From NCBI RefSeq assembly GCF_004216715.1, contig NZ_SGXG01000001.1, forward strand, positions 1,426,001 through 1,490,000: DNA of 64,000 nt, read 5' to 3'. Below are positions 24,730 to 34,387 of the stretch, piece by piece. The DNA comes from Cecembia calidifontis. Its GTDB lineage: Bacteria; Bacteroidota; Bacteroidia; Cytophagales; Cyclobacteriaceae. Position numbers and translations under genes: made by a program. The notes beneath the pieces were generated by a model, which saw nothing but the letters and a program-made list of their open reading frames with translations, did not search any database and was not told the DNA's origin. Within the stretch, counting starts at the first letter, position 1, and the number at the start of each line of letters is the position of its first letter.

Positions 24730-25884
24730 TCATTTAGGGGAATAGATTTCAGTTCCAGGATTAAATGTCTTCCAACTGTGCCAGAATTCCTGGTAGGCTG
24801 TAATGCTTATCAGTTCCTGAGCGCCTGTTTTAATATTGACTCCATTGAAATTAAGGGTATCCTCATTGAAAATGATTTTATCTCCAGGGATTAGCTTTAT
24901 TTTATGCTGGTTAGAAGGTCTCAAAAAGACCCGGAAACTGTTTCGGTCTTCCGAAATAACCAATGCAATTGGTTTACCGGCAAGTTGGTCAAGAATTATT
25001 TGTTGTGCTTTGAGATCATTCCAATCAAAGGCTTTGGTTTTTCCATTGATCCTTACACCCACTACCCAGGATTTTTGCTTCCATGAAAGGCTGTCAGTTC
25101 CGGTGAGTTTACTTTTGCTGAGCCCAAATTCAAATTTGCCTAAACTATCATATTTGGAAAGGAATTTAGGATCTCCATTCATCACTTGGCCTGAAGGATA
25201 TAGGCTGAAGAATTTTCCCAAACTCATCTGGCTTGAAGCCAATTCGGGGAGTTGATATCCTTTTAAGGGTCCAGTTACGGCTTCCCAATTAGCTTGCTGC
25301 CACCAGGATCCGGTGGATTGATCTTCAAACATGGCATTGAAATGATCCATGCCCACCAACCTGAAATTTTCAGTTTGCCCATTGACTACAGGTTCAAAAA
25401 TCCTTCCTGACCGACAGACACTGCAGTAAGTTACCATAATGTCTTTTCCTCCGATCTGATCTCTTACTTGATGGTGGTAAGCGATATAACGGATCGGATA
25501 GGCTTTGGCCTCGCCTTTATATGATGCCACCAAAACCAGGCTGCTGTCAACCAAGGAATTTTCTTCAAAGCTGGAGAAAGTTAAGTTTTCAGGCTGTAGG
25601 AACATCTTATCTGCTGTCATTTTGAAATTGAACATGTAGATGAATCCCAGCAAATGCAGGGTCAAAATTCCTGATAGCCATTTTGAAGAAGCAAAAGCGG
25701 ACTTTGCACCGATCAGCAGCATGGCGCCAAAGAGAAAAATTCCCGTCCAGCGATAAGAGTGCAGAAAGTAAGCCAAATGCAGGGAGTCCCATTTCTGACT
25801 CCCTGGCATAGGCATGATAAAATAAATACGGCCAATTTCCAGCAAAGCCAGTCCGACAATTCCTATGAAAAAATACTTTTTCAT
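24730..25884 (-). CDS. DUF3179 protein with N-terminal membrane helices
   Basis: This 384-residue protein has three hydrophobic segments in the first 90 residues, then a DUF3179 domain with the family signature TYCSVCRSGRIFEP and FRLVGMDHFNAMFEDQSTGSWW. The CxxC pair (YCSVC) could bind a metal or act in redox chemistry, but the family has no proven function. Its start codon follows the haloperoxidase-like gene with no spacer, making it the third gene of an operon with the outer-membrane protein and the haloperoxidase. Confidence 0.88.
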   Translation of the reverse strand: MKKYFFIGIVGLALLEIGRIYFIMPMPGSQKWDSLHLAYFLHSYRWTGIFLFGAMLLIGAKSAFASSKWLSGILTLHLLGFIYMFNFKMTADKMFLQPENLTFSSFEENSLVDSSLVLVASYKGEAKAYPIRYIAYHHQVRDQIGGKDIMVTYCSVCRSGRIFEPVVNGQTENFRLVGMDHFNAMFEDQSTGSWWQQANWEAVTGPLKGYQLPELASSQMSLGKFFSLYPSGQVMNGDPKFLSKYDSLGKFEFGLSKSKLTGTDSLSWKQKSWVVGVRINGKTKAFDWNDLKAQQIILDQLAGKPIALVISEDRNSFRVFLRPSNQHKIKLIPGDKIIFNEDTLNFNGVNIKTGAQELISITAYQEFWHSWKTFNPGTEIYSPK

Positions 25885-27426
25885 TTAGAACAGTCCGTCA
25901 ACTTTTGCTTTATTGACAGCATAAGTGCCCACCAGACGGCCTTGTTTAGTACCTTCTGTTGCATCAAATCGGTAATGTATCCCGCCATAAATTCTTGAAA
26001 CAGCGGCTTCTTCTGCCCATTCAGTAAAGCGCTGGGCATCGCTGGGGAAGAAGAAGGATAAGACTTCAGCTCCAGCCGCCGAAAAAGTGCTGTGGCCAGA
26101 AGTGTAAGCAGGAAAATTGGGGGTACCAAGAATTGTTTTGAATCCACGGATTGTTTCAATAGGCCGTGGGTAATGGTAATAATATTTGGTGTCCCAGCAA
26201 GCTACACCTGCATCCATGATTGCGGTGTTCATGTAGGCAAATACCCTGGCAGCCCTTAAGGGGTTCAGTTTATTTTTGACGATGGATAATTTGGCAAACT
26301 TGTTCCAATGGCCAGGAGGGGTATAGGAGCCTAAACCGTCTTCCCACCAGTTGGCAATCCTCCTTTGTTCCAGGGTCATGTGGGCCGCATAGCGTCTTAA
26401 TTCCCTGACGTCCTCTTCATATTGTGGTGATCCTATGGCCGGAGGAGGACCAGATCTAACTTCTTCCACTGTAGGCACATGCCACATTTTCACCTGACCA
26501 AAAAGCGGAGTCAGGCCAACCGGCCGCTGAGGGATTTCTTGATTTTGCCATTTCCATCCAAAACGCTCAAATGCAACATTCGCAATGGAATCTGATACAG
26601 TCTTCGGTGTTTGGGCTTTGGCCATACCATCCGTGGATGCGCGGGCTTTGGCTAATTTGACTACTTCCTCGCCTATATAGATGCCTGCATCTAAGTCACT
26701 GCGAACATTGATTCCTGCCTGCAGCATACTTTGAAGATGTTCTTGATAATGCTGTTCCAAAACGGCTGCTTCCAAAGGAAACATGAGTGTTAGGATTTCT
26801 TTGGATACTTTGGCCACCGCCGCTCCGTGGGATGGGTAAGAAGGCAGGCCATTTTCAGGGTAAGCGGAACGAATATTTGGATCTTGGCGATAGGGGCCCA
26901 TTCTATTGAACTTAAACTTATAATGCCATGCCAGTATTAAACCATCATATTGGGCCACACTCAGGTATGCCAACATCCTACTGGTGTAGGGTGGATGGGC
27001 AAAAGGGAAAGCAGGTGGGCCAACAGGATTGGCGGGATTGGGCAAAGTGTAGGTTCCGTCGGCATTTGGGCCAGGGATAAGGTTGTATTTTGCTGCCATT
27101 TCAAGGGCAATTTCATTCCATCGGATTACAGGATTGCTTGTCCAATACTCAACAGCCTGTTTTTCCGAAGCAGTCATTCCGGCAATTAAATTCTTAACTT
27201 CTGCCAATTCAGCTTGATAAGCAGCAGAGTTGATGGCTTGCGGTGCAGTCAATTGAATTTGGGAAGGATTAGCCACTAAAATGGGCTTCCAGTTACCTCC
27301 GTTTTCATCCAAGGTGCTGAATTCATAAGACTCAAAATCGTAATATCTGGGAGTCTCCTCAAGGCAGGATTGCAGACAAAATGCTGCGACTATAAGAATG
27401 ATTAGTTGGTATATATTTTTTTTCAT
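25885..27426 (-). CDS. vanadium-dependent haloperoxidase-like lipoprotein (PAP2 superfamily)
   Basis: This 513-residue protein has a lipoprotein signal (LQSC, Cys20). The C-terminal domain carries all vanadate/phosphate-binding residues at the spacing of characterised vanadium haloperoxidases: Lys414 and Arg421 (KYYYHYPRP), Ser443-Gly444-His445 (TSGHSTFSAAG), Arg478 and His484 (RIYGGIH). The same pocket serves acid phosphatases, so oxidation of halide is plausible but unproven. Export and lipid anchoring place it in the periplasm or on the cell surface. It lies 11 bases after the outer-membrane protein gene and directly before the DUF3179 gene. Confidence 0.88.
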   Translation of the reverse strand: MKKNIYQLIILIVAAFCLQSCLEETPRYYDFESYEFSTLDENGGNWKPILVANPSQIQLTAPQAINSAAYQAELAEVKNLIAGMTASEKQAVEYWTSNPVIRWNEIALEMAAKYNLIPGPNADGTYTLPNPANPVGPPAFPFAHPPYTSRMLAYLSVAQYDGLILAWHYKFKFNRMGPYRQDPNIRSAYPENGLPSYPSHGAAVAKVSKEILTLMFPLEAAVLEQHYQEHLQSMLQAGINVRSDLDAGIYIGEEVVKLAKARASTDGMAKAQTPKTVSDSIANVAFERFGWKWQNQEIPQRPVGLTPLFGQVKMWHVPTVEEVRSGPPPAIGSPQYEEDVRELRRYAAHMTLEQRRIANWWEDGLGSYTPPGHWNKFAKLSIVKNKLNPLRAARVFAYMNTAIMDAGVACWDTKYYYHYPRPIETIRGFKTILGTPNFPAYTSGHSTFSAAGAEVLSFFFPSDAQRFTEWAEEAAVSRIYGGIHYRFDATEGTKQGRLVGTYAVNKAKVDGLF

Positions 27427-27437
27427 GGGATATCAGA

Positions 27438-28361
27438 TTAGTATGCTTTGAATTGGTAAGTGAGACCGAGTCCTATTGCGGTGGCTTTACCCATATTTCG
27501 TCCTGTAATGGTATGGTTCAGGTAAGCAATGGCTCCGAAGCCCCGGTCTGCTTTGATGTAGTATTGTGTCCAAAAACCAATTTGGCTGACTTCCATCTTA
27601 TTGGTAGGCTGTGGCCTGTTGTAAGCCCTGATGTCATCTCCGGAAAGGCAATTTAAACTCATATAAGTGGCTTCCAGCCTGAGCCTGTTTTCTAGGGTAC
27701 AGTAGCCAATAGCTCCATGAATATTCAGTGCATTGGGGACGTTCATGAATGTGGAATAAACGCTTCCGTTTTTGTAGTAATAATCTCTTTCAATTTCGGT
27801 CTGTCCCCTCCATAGGTAAGCTGCGGCCATTCTGAATACAAGGCCATTATCCATTTTATAGCCTCCGATTCCCCTGACACCCACTTCTGGAGCCCCGGCA
27901 CCGATACTAAATGGCATATAATCAGATAAATATGTGCCTACCGGTGTGCTGAAGTGTGTATTGGTCAGAAAAAGAATCCTTCCGCTTCCCACACGGTGTT
28001 GAAGCCAGTCTACTTTCATGGAAACATTCAAATCCTGAATGCCGGATTGTCCAACCTGAGTGCCTCCAGAAGCTTCGGTACTTATATAAGGTAAACTAGC
28101 AATAATGTTGATTTTTTTTGTCAATCCCATGGCCACCATGGGCATAAACATCTGCCGGGTCAAAGTACCAATGTTGGCATTTTCTCTCAAATAATCTCCT
28201 TCCCAGTACTGGTTCCATTTACCGTTTTCATAAATTCCTGCAAAACAGATTTCACCTTTTGGCATCATAATTTCATCAAAGGGCATTTGGGCACGGGTCT
28301 GTGGTATATGGTTAAGATACAATATTGCCATAAGCACTATTGCGCAGTAAAATTTTCTCAT
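27438..28361 (-). CDS. outer-membrane beta-barrel protein (MetA/transporter-like)
   Basis: This 307-residue protein has a signal peptide (MRKFYCAIVLMAILYLNHIPQTRA) and alternating beta-strand sequence ending in an aromatic residue (LGLTYQFKAY), typical of outer-membrane barrels. The pattern resembles the 'MetA-pathway of phenol degradation'-type channel family (PF13557-like). It is the first gene of the operon with the haloperoxidase-like and DUF3179 genes and may bring substrate through the outer membrane for them. That role is inferred from gene order only. Confidence 0.75.
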   Translation of the reverse strand: MRKFYCAIVLMAILYLNHIPQTRAQMPFDEIMMPKGEICFAGIYENGKWNQYWEGDYLRENANIGTLTRQMFMPMVAMGLTKKINIIASLPYISTEASGGTQVGQSGIQDLNVSMKVDWLQHRVGSGRILFLTNTHFSTPVGTYLSDYMPFSIGAGAPEVGVRGIGGYKMDNGLVFRMAAAYLWRGQTEIERDYYYKNGSVYSTFMNVPNALNIHGAIGYCTLENRLRLEATYMSLNCLSGDDIRAYNRPQPTNKMEVSQIGFWTQYYIKADRGFGAIAYLNHTITGRNMGKATAIGLGLTYQFKAY

Positions 28362-28578
28362 ACTTAAAGGTTTGGTTGAATCAAAAATGGAATATTGCTG
28401 TGAAATAAAATATCAACACAGCATCCAATCATCCATAAAGCTTCCCATCAGGCATTTATATTTTATAAAAGGTCCGCTCTCATGAACCTATGATGTTTTA
28501 AAGTCTAAGGATATGAAAACTCCAAAACTTTCAATCGGCCGGAAAGAAATAATGGAAAGATTAGAAAAGAAAATTGAA

Positions 28579-29124
28579 CTAAATAACCTGCGGAGGTGGG
28601 GAGTTTACTTCCGGAAATTGATTTTGGTAAGCTGAAAAAATAAACCCTATCAATTGTTTTTCTGCTTTAAATGGATTGTCAAAATGGAAATCATTAAATG
28701 GCTGGGTATAGTCCTTGACAAAGATTTTTGACAAGAGCGAATTATTACCCGAATCTGGCAAATCATCTTGTACGAGGGAACTTACCCATTGTTTGATGGT
28801 CTTGTCCAGGTTGCTTTTGGCAGTATCGGGAACATAGAAGATCTGAAGCGTATCTTTGACATATCTTTGTTTGATGGCCCTGAAGTATTGGCCATTTTTT
28901 TCAAATCGTGTATTGGTAGTTCTGAAATCTTCTTCATCTGGCATGTAAGGAAGACTCATGGGTATCTCCAAGATTCTTTCTTCCCAACCCTCTTGCTGAT
29001 CGCTGTAGATTTTATCTGCCCAGTTGTTTTCAATTTGAATATGAAAGGAAAAATAGGCCACATAGTAACCAAAGTGGTACAATGCAAAGCAGCAAAGAAG
29101 CAATATGGCACTGATTTTTCTCAA
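28579..29124 (-). CDS. hypothetical exported protein
   Basis: This 181-residue protein has an N-terminal hydrophobic segment (residues 5-27, KISAILLLCCFALYHFGYYV) that could be a signal peptide or anchor. The rest is a charged domain I do not recognise, ending in a proline-rich SPPPQVI. It stands alone on the minus strand, with AT-rich spacers on both sides. It is probably a lineage-restricted periplasmic protein. Confidence 0.55.
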   Translation of the reverse strand: MRKISAILLLCCFALYHFGYYVAYFSFHIQIENNWADKIYSDQQEGWEERILEIPMSLPYMPDEEDFRTTNTRFEKNGQYFRAIKQRYVKDTLQIFYVPDTAKSNLDKTIKQWVSSLVQDDLPDSGNNSLLSKIFVKDYTQPFNDFHFDNPFKAEKQLIGFIFSAYQNQFPEVNSPPPQVI

Positions 29125-29234
29125 AATGCAAACTTAATTTTACTAAAATGTAAGGATTTTTTTTGAGAAAGGATATCTCAGTAATTTTTTTTTTGCATTT
29201 AATAAAATTTGTATTGATCTGTTCCGCAGAAATC

Positions 29235-29426
29235 TCATAGGAAGGTCAATAAAGCCCAAATCACCAACCAAAATAATCCTAGTCCCCCATACATTTTGAT
29301 GACCTTCCATCTGTTCATCCGGTCTAGGTACCAAAGTACCAGGACAGGTTTATAGAGTCCTGCTATTAAGGAAAAAATGCTGACCCACAGCATGATCTGA
29401 CAAAAAAGGATGAGTGCCTGTAACAT
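29235..29426 (-). CDS. small conserved membrane protein
   Basis: This 63-residue protein has two hydrophobic helices (about residues 4-25 and 44-62) joined by YKPVLVLWYLDRMNRWKVIKMYG. The regular two-helix layout with a basic loop suggests a real small membrane protein. It lies directly upstream of the IF-2 terminator region and reads away from infB on the same strand. Function unknown. Confidence 0.6.
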   Translation of the reverse strand: MLQALILFCQIMLWVSIFSLIAGLYKPVLVLWYLDRMNRWKVIKMYGGLGLFWLVIWALLTFL

Positions 29427-29458
29427 GAATGAATATCTGGATAGCAGGGCGAAAATAA

Positions 29459-29485
29459 AAAAAGGAGCCTTTGGAGCTCCTTTTT
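29459..29485 (-). terminator. intrinsic terminator of the rimP-nusA-infB operon
   Basis: Stem AAAGGAGC / GCTCCTTT with a seven-base loop, flanked by A and T runs, follows the infB stop at 29492. Confidence 0.85.
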
Positions 29486-29491
29486 CATATT

Positions 29492-32380
29492 TTATTTTTT
29501 CTTCTTTACTTCCTGCATCATGTACCCTTCAATGGTATCATCAATTTGGATGTTATTGAAGTTTTTAATAGAAATGCCACATTCATATCCGGCTTTGACT
29601 TCAGAGACATCGTCTTTGAAACGCTTCAACTGATCGATTTCACCATCGTGGATGACAATACCGTCACGTATGACACGGATTTTATTTTTACGGGTAATGT
29701 AACCATCTGTCACATAGCAACCCGCTACAGTGCCCACTTTGGAAATTTTGAAGACTTCCCTCACTTGGATGTTACCTGTAATCACCTCTTCAAACTCAGG
29801 CTCCAACATACCCTCGATCGCATCTTTGATCTGATTGATTGCATCATAGATTATGGAATAGTGTCTGATTTCGATTTCTTCCTGCTCTGCCAGTTTCTTG
29901 GCATTCGAAGAAGGTCTTACGTTGAAGCCTAAGATAATCGCATCAGAAGCAGAAGCCAGCAACACATCGGATTCGGAAATTTGACCTACGCCTTTGTGGA
30001 TGATATTTACAGAAACCTCTTCTTTGGACAGTTTTAATAGTGAATCGGAAAGTGCCTCTACAGATCCGTCCACGTCACCTTTGATGATCAGGTTCAGTTC
30101 CTTGAAGCTACCGATAGCCAGACGTCTGCCAATTTCATCGAGTGTAATATGCTTTTTGGTTCGCATGCTCTGCTCTCGAAGAATCTGCTCCCTGGAATTG
30201 GCAATCTCTCTTGCTTCTCTTTCAGTCTCATATACTTTGAAATTGTCGCCGGCCTGAGGGGCACCACTTAGTCCCAATACCTGAACTGGAGTAGATGGAC
30301 CTGCTTCGGTGAGTTTTTTGCCTTTATGGTCAAACATGGCTTTCACACGTCCATAATGATGGCCGGCCACCATGATATCTCCAATCCTAAGCGTTCCTGC
30401 CTGAACCATGATGGTAGCCACATAGCCACGTCCTTTGTCCAAAGAAGCTTCTATTACTGTACCCACAGCACGTTTGTTTGGATTGGCCTTCAATTCAAGA
30501 ATTTCAGCCTCCAACAGTACTTTTTCAAGCAATTCGTCAACACCTTGCCCCGTTTTGGCAGAAATATCCTGTGACTGGTATTTACCTCCCCATTCTTCCA
30601 CCAATAGGTTCATATTGGCCAGTTCTTCCTTGATTTTATTTGGATTGGCATTTGGCTTATCCACTTTATTGATTGCAAAGATCATTGGAACCCCTGCCAC
30701 CTGGGCGTGGTTGATGGCTTCCTTGGTCTGTGGCATGATGCTGTCGTCAGCGGCAATTACTATAATTGCCACGTCTGTGATTTTGGCACCACGGGCACGC
30801 ATCGCCGTGAAGGCTTCGTGACCTGGGGTATCCAAGAAAGCTATCTTATGTCCATCAGCAGTCCTTACATCATAAGCACCGATGTGTTGGGTAATACCAC
30901 CCGCTTCATCAGCTGTTACTTTAGACCTTCTTATATAGTCCAAAAGTGAAGTTTTACCATGGTCTACGTGACCCATAATGGTAACAATAGGTGCCCTTTC
31001 CTGAAGATCTTCCTCTCTATCTTCTTCCTCTGCTACTTCGATTTCTTCGTCAGGTTTGGTAAACTCAACTTCATAACCGAATTCATCCGCAATGATGGTA
31101 ATGGCTTCTGCATCCAATCTTTGGTTGATGGATACGAACATGCCTAAAGACATACAGGTTGCAATTACCTGGTTTACGGAGACATCCATGAGAGATGCCA
31201 GGTCGTTCGCAGAGATGAATTCTGTTACTTTTAGTACTTTGGAATCTTCCTGGCCTTCCAGTTCTTCTCTTTGTCTTTCTGCTTTCTTGTCTCTTCTCTT
31301 GGCTTTACCGCTTCCGGCTTTTCCACCTCCTTGGAGTCTGGCAAGGGTTTGTTTGATCTGATCCTGGATTTCTTTCTGTGTAGGTTCAGCTTTCTGAACC
31401 CTGCTGACATTTTGTTGAGGAGCGGGTTTTCCTTTTCCTTTTTTGTCCCTGTCCCTTTGTCCAGCTTGATCAGGTCTTCCCTGCTGCTGTTGCTGTGGCC
31501 CTTTGGACACCTCCACAGGACGGTCAGGCCCAGCCTTATCTATTCTTTTGCGCGGTCTTTTCTTTTTATCTTTACCCCTTTCATCAGAAGAAGCCACAGG
31601 TTTCCCTTTTTTCTTGGACCTGTCCGTAGGGAGTTCGATTTTACCCAATACGGTAAGCCCTTTTAGGGCATCGGCTTTGGCAGCGATGACTTCGGATTCT
31701 TCTTCCTGCTTGGGTGCAGGTTTTCCTACCGGAGGTTCAACGGGCTTAGGTTTTTCGACAATTTTAGGGGCAATAGGTTCTTTTTTTGCCTCTGGCTGAG
31801 AGATAGGTTCTTTTTTAGCGACGTCTTCAGTATGAGGCTTCACAGCCTGGGGGGTAACTTCTGGTTTTGGTTCAACAGGAGCAGGTTTAGGCGCTTCTGC
31901 TGGTTTTTGCGGTTCTACTGCCTTTGGTTCTTCCTTTTTCTCGGGTTCTTTTTTCCCACCAAGATCAATTTTGCCAAGGACCTTAATTCCCTGAAGTTTT
32001 GGTGCTTCCACGGGGATTTTTTCAACTTTTTCCTCTTCCTCTTCAATAACCGGTTTTGGTTGGGGCTTAGGAGGTTCGGGAGTACGTACAACCTGTGCTA
32101 CTGGCTCAGGCTTCTTTTCCTCTTTCACATCTGATTCTGCCTCAATGGTAAAGGTCTCATGATGACGTTTACCAATGGACAGGTGGGATGCTTCCTCCTT
32201 CTCCAAAGCCGAGGATTTGAACTCTTTTGCCAACATATTGAACTGGTCCATGTTGATTTTGGAGTTCGGATTGTTTTCTACATCTGAGCCCTTTTTAGCA
32301 AGAAACTCCACAATCGTAGATATCCCTACGTTGAGTTTCCTTGCCACCTGGCCCAATCTCATGGTTTTATCTTCTGACAT
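29492..32380 (-). CDS. infB: translation initiation factor IF-2
   Basis: This GTPase places initiator tRNA on the 30S subunit. The 962-residue protein starts with a short IF2N helix domain (MRLGQVARKLNVGISTIVEFL). A long disordered Lys/Glu/Pro-rich region follows to about residue 350, then the second IF2N domain. The G domain has GHVDHGKT (470-477), DTPGHEAF and NKVD, and the EF-Tu-like domains and C-terminal fMet-tRNA-binding domain complete it. All motifs are intact. It is the last gene of the rimP-nusA-infB operon, 68 bases after nusA. Confidence 0.98.
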   Translation of the reverse strand: MSEDKTMRLGQVARKLNVGISTIVEFLAKKGSDVENNPNSKINMDQFNMLAKEFKSSALEKEEASHLSIGKRHHETFTIEAESDVKEEKKPEPVAQVVRTPEPPKPQPKPVIEEEEEKVEKIPVEAPKLQGIKVLGKIDLGGKKEPEKKEEPKAVEPQKPAEAPKPAPVEPKPEVTPQAVKPHTEDVAKKEPISQPEAKKEPIAPKIVEKPKPVEPPVGKPAPKQEEESEVIAAKADALKGLTVLGKIELPTDRSKKKGKPVASSDERGKDKKKRPRKRIDKAGPDRPVEVSKGPQQQQQGRPDQAGQRDRDKKGKGKPAPQQNVSRVQKAEPTQKEIQDQIKQTLARLQGGGKAGSGKAKRRDKKAERQREELEGQEDSKVLKVTEFISANDLASLMDVSVNQVIATCMSLGMFVSINQRLDAEAITIIADEFGYEVEFTKPDEEIEVAEEEDREEDLQERAPIVTIMGHVDHGKTSLLDYIRRSKVTADEAGGITQHIGAYDVRTADGHKIAFLDTPGHEAFTAMRARGAKITDVAIIVIAADDSIMPQTKEAINHAQVAGVPMIFAINKVDKPNANPNKIKEELANMNLLVEEWGGKYQSQDISAKTGQGVDELLEKVLLEAEILELKANPNKRAVGTVIEASLDKGRGYVATIMVQAGTLRIGDIMVAGHHYGRVKAMFDHKGKKLTEAGPSTPVQVLGLSGAPQAGDNFKVYETEREAREIANSREQILREQSMRTKKHITLDEIGRRLAIGSFKELNLIIKGDVDGSVEALSDSLLKLSKEEVSVNIIHKGVGQISESDVLLASASDAIILGFNVRPSSNAKKLAEQEEIEIRHYSIIYDAINQIKDAIEGMLEPEFEEVITGNIQVREVFKISKVGTVAGCYVTDGYITRKNKIRVIRDGIVIHDGEIDQLKRFKDDVSEVKAGYECGISIKNFNNIQIDDTIEGYMMQEVKKKK

Positions 32381-32448
32381 ACGCGCTAAAAACTCTCTCT
32401 ATAATTATTTGGCAAATATAGGCCAATATTGTCTTATTCAGCCCTTAT

Positions 32449-33693
32449 TTACTGTTCAAATTCCTGTTTTAAGATTTTAAATACTTCATCTATGGTCTCT
32501 TCTTCCAGTTCAGTTCTTCTCAAAAGATCCTCTTTGGTGAGAGATAAGACACTTTTTGCAGTATCCAATCCTGTTTTTTTCAATTCATCAATCACCCAGC
32601 TGTCGATTTCATCTGCAAATTCTTCTAAATCCACATCTTCCTCTTCATAATCACTGAGTTCACGGAACACGTCAATTTCATAACCTACCAATCTGGAAGC
32701 CAAGCGGATGTTGTATCCACCTTTACCGATGGCCAGGGATACTTGGTCTGGCTTAAGATACACAGAAATCCTTTTGTTTTCTTTATCCACGGTGATGGAG
32801 GATACTTTTGCAGGACTCAAAGCCCTTTGTACATACAGCTCCAGGTTGTCTGTATAGTTGATAACATCTATGTTTTCGTTCTGAAGCTCTCTTACGATTG
32901 CATGAATCCTGCTTCCTTTCATACCCACGCAGGCACCTACCGGATCGATGCGGTCATCATAAGATTCCACGGCAACTTTTGCTCTTTCTCCCGGTTCCCT
33001 GACGATTTTTCTTATGGTAATCAAACCGTCAAATACTTCAGGTACTTCATTCTCAAACAACCTTTCAAGGAAAATCGGAGAAGTTCTGGAAAGAATAATT
33101 TTCGGATTTCCATTTACCATTTCAACTTTATGGACAATAGCCCTTACAGTATCCCCTTTTCGGAACCTGTCTTTAGGAATCTGCTCACTCTTTGGGAGGA
33201 TAAGCTCATTGCCTTCCCCGTCTATCAGCAGCACTTCCCTGCCCAGGATTTGGTAAACTTCAGCAGAAACGATTTCTCCCACCAACTCTTCATATTGGTT
33301 GAAAAGGAGGTCTTTCTCCAGATCTTTGATTTTTTGGATCAAAGTCTGTCTTGCCATCATGACGGCTCTTCTGCCAAATTCCTCCAATTCTATTTTTTCA
33401 TACACTTCTTCACCGACTTCAAAGTCAGGTTCGATCTTTCTTGCCTCACTCAAGCTGATTTTGTCAAAATCCCAGATATCTTCGGAATTGTCATCAACAA
33501 TTTCCCTTATCCTGAAAATCTCAAGGTCGCCCTTGTCAGCGTTGATGGTGACATCAAAGTTTTCATCTGTCTCATATTTCTTGCGAATCATCGCTCTAAA
33601 TACATCTTCCAGAATACGGATCATGGTAGGACGATCCACATTTTTAGACTTTGCAAACTCTGCAAATGATTCTATTAGAACTTTAGCATCCAT
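32449..33693 (-). CDS. nusA: transcription termination/antitermination factor NusA
   Basis: NusA binds RNA polymerase and nascent RNA and modulates pausing, termination and antitermination. The 414-residue protein has the N-terminal polymerase-binding domain, the S1 domain (GDTVRAIVHKVE), and two KH domains with VGACVGMKGSRI and SLAIGKGGYNIRLASRLVG. A short acidic tail replaces the E. coli AR repeats, as in most non-proteobacteria. The gene lies five bases after rimP. Confidence 0.97.
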   Translation of the reverse strand: MDAKVLIESFAEFAKSKNVDRPTMIRILEDVFRAMIRKKYETDENFDVTINADKGDLEIFRIREIVDDNSEDIWDFDKISLSEARKIEPDFEVGEEVYEKIELEEFGRRAVMMARQTLIQKIKDLEKDLLFNQYEELVGEIVSAEVYQILGREVLLIDGEGNELILPKSEQIPKDRFRKGDTVRAIVHKVEMVNGNPKIILSRTSPIFLERLFENEVPEVFDGLITIRKIVREPGERAKVAVESYDDRIDPVGACVGMKGSRIHAIVRELQNENIDVINYTDNLELYVQRALSPAKVSSITVDKENKRISVYLKPDQVSLAIGKGGYNIRLASRLVGYEIDVFRELSDYEEEDVDLEEFADEIDSWVIDELKKTGLDTAKSVLSLTKEDLLRRTELEEETIDEVFKILKQEFEQ

Positions 33694-33698
33694 TTTTT

Positions 33699-34169
33699 TT
33701 ATTTAAAAGAGACTAACACAATTGATTTTTTTATCTGGTCAAGCGGCACGGAGATTTCTTGCTCTGCTGCTTTTTTGCCTTTTTCCTTTACCTTGATTTT
33801 TAACTTTATTTCTGTCTGCTCGACAGCCATAAGCTCCCCTTCGATTTCTTTACCCTCCAACAGGGTCACCCTCAGCTTTCGTCCCACATTTTTGGCGTAC
33901 TGTCTCCTGGAAGCTAGCGGATAATCCAAACCAGGGGAAGACACCTCCAGCACATAGGCCTCAGGCATTAAATTTTTGGCTTCAATTTCCTCACCTACCG
34001 ACCTGCTTACCTTGGCACAACTGTCAATGCTCAGGCCCGAATCAGCGTCTATCAAGATTTTAACTTGAGGTTTATTGCCCTTTTCAATTACTTGGATGTC
34101 CACAATAAAATGGGATTCATCCGGCAAATGCTTGTTTACAATTTCCTCAATGTTTTGTTTTAAGTTCAT
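33699..34169 (-). CDS. rimP: ribosome maturation factor RimP
   Basis: RimP assists 30S subunit maturation. The 156-residue protein shows the usual VKILIDADSGLSIDSCAKVSR and the EVSSPGLDYPL motif followed by the C-terminal SH3-like domain. It is the first gene of the rimP-nusA-infB operon and is divergent from mreB, with 218 bases between them. Confidence 0.95.
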   Translation of the reverse strand: MNLKQNIEEIVNKHLPDESHFIVDIQVIEKGNKPQVKILIDADSGLSIDSCAKVSRSVGEEIEAKNLMPEAYVLEVSSPGLDYPLASRRQYAKNVGRKLRVTLLEGKEIEGELMAVEQTEIKLKIKVKEKGKKAAEQEISVPLDQIKKSIVLVSFK

Positions 34170-34237
34170 ACTCCTTCACTGCTGATAAATGAAAGAGGGG
34201 ACTCTTGTCCCCTCCCGATAGCTTGGATAATACACTG

Positions 34238-34245
34238 CAAAGATA
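34238..34245 (-). promoter_or_regulatory. putative -7 element for rimP operon
   Basis: TATCTTTG on the minus strand matches TAnnTTTG, about 70 bases before the rimP start. The nearest -33-like TTG (34271-34273) is 25 bases upstream, longer than usual, so support is partial. Confidence 0.35.
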
Positions 34246-34278
34246 ATGAAATTATTATTATAAAAAAAAACAACATTG

Positions 34279-34311
34279 TTGTAATAAATTGGGAATTAGA
34301 TAATAATTTTG
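34279..34311 (+). promoter_or_regulatory. putative promoter of the mre operon
   Basis: TAATTTTG (34304-34311) is a full -7 match, with TTG at 34279-34281 and a 22-base spacer. It lies 76 bases before the mreB start. Confidence 0.45.
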
Positions 34312-34387
34312 CCCACCCACGTTGAATATGCTGGACCGACAGTTAAAAATTCACGGTAAATAAAGAAGATCAATCAAGAAAAAAATA

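Noticed and set aside
28513..28635. 40-codon plus-strand frame (MKTPKLSIGRKEIMERLEKK...)
   Set aside because: It overlaps the end of the minus-strand gene at 28579, has no recognisable family and no promoter. Too little support to call.
29492..32380. Plus-strand frames antisense to infB and to the glycine-rich genes
   Set aside because: Long open frames on the opposite strand arise from biased codon use (Lys/Glu/Pro-rich and Gly-rich regions). Their translations are low-complexity Phe/Ser/Leu or Pro-rich strings without domains.
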